Of a DNA stretch of 64,000 bases, positions 63,931 to 64,000 are shown piece after piece. Made by a program: the position numbers and the translations under genes. The notes under the pieces were generated by a model. It was given only the letters and a program-made list of their open reading frames with translations. It searched no databases and was not told the origin of the DNA. How positions within the stretch are numbered: the stretch's first letter is position 1; every line of letters begins with the position of its first letter. The DNA comes from Callaeas wilsoni (taxonomy: Eukaryota > Chordata > Aves > Passeriformes > Callaeidae): NCBI GenBank assembly GCA_013398955.1, contig VWPU01002944.1, positions 39,469 through 103,468 on the forward strand. The letters are read 5' to 3'.

Positions 63931-64000
63931 GGCCGCCACCGGCCGCCACCCACCGCCACTCACCGCCCTCCACCGCCACCCACCGCCACCCACCGCCACC
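63931..64000. repeat. 10-bp minisatellite, at least 7 units, cut by window edge
   Basis: Seven consecutive 10-base units fill the last 70 bases: two ggccgccacc, then caccgccact, caccgccctc, and three perfect caccgccacc. Variation in the early units and homogeneity at the edge suggest that the array continues to the right. Confidence 0.93.

Overview
The window looks like vertebrate, specifically avian, nuclear DNA. The body is AT-rich and intron-like, with canonical GT-AG splice sites. Its recognisable interspersed repeats are truncated CR1 retrotransposon tails, the dominant bird LINE. GC-rich, CpG-dense promoter islands stand out sharply. Frequent A/C-rich low-complexity runs would fit a songbird, but the order is inferred, not shown. 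No bacterial genes, CRISPR array, tRNA or rRNA was seen. Most long open frames, especially those in the CpG islands, are not genes.

Two protein-coding genes can be assembled from short exons, both on the minus strand. PPP1R13B (ASPP1, an apoptosis-stimulating p53-binding protein) enters from its promoter island at about 43.66-45.06 kb and runs leftwards out of the window. Its first four coding exons are 44275-44283, 18849-18996, 11971-12090 and 10407-10474. They join in frame into residues 1-115, which is the N-terminal ubiquitin-like domain and the following linker. Intron 1 is about 25 kb. Everything from 1 to 10406 is intron 4, and the remaining exons lie to the left of the window. The second gene is ATP5MJ (ATP5MPL, C14orf2, MP68), the 6.8 kDa proteolipid of mitochondrial ATP synthase. 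It has three coding exons (60213-60336, 58555-58575, 57659-57684), one of them a 21-nt micro-exon, which join into a 56-residue protein. Its promoter is a second CpG island at about 61.68-62.17 kb. The gene order and orientation match human 14q32.33, where TDRD9 follows. No TDRD9 exon is visible before the right edge.

The rest is repeats and unannotated intron or intergenic DNA. There are five CR1 fragments. One dispersed element of about 0.7 kb, unclassified, occurs twice in inverted orientation (32345-33048 and 63091-63795). There are two short perfect tandem duplications, several microsatellites, a set of A/C-rich tracts, and a 10-bp minisatellite cut by the right edge. The two genes work separately: one is a cytosolic/nuclear p53-pathway regulator and the other a mitochondrial inner-membrane subunit. 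I found no convincing new biological system. The most useful results are the reconstructed gene models and the inverted repeat pair.
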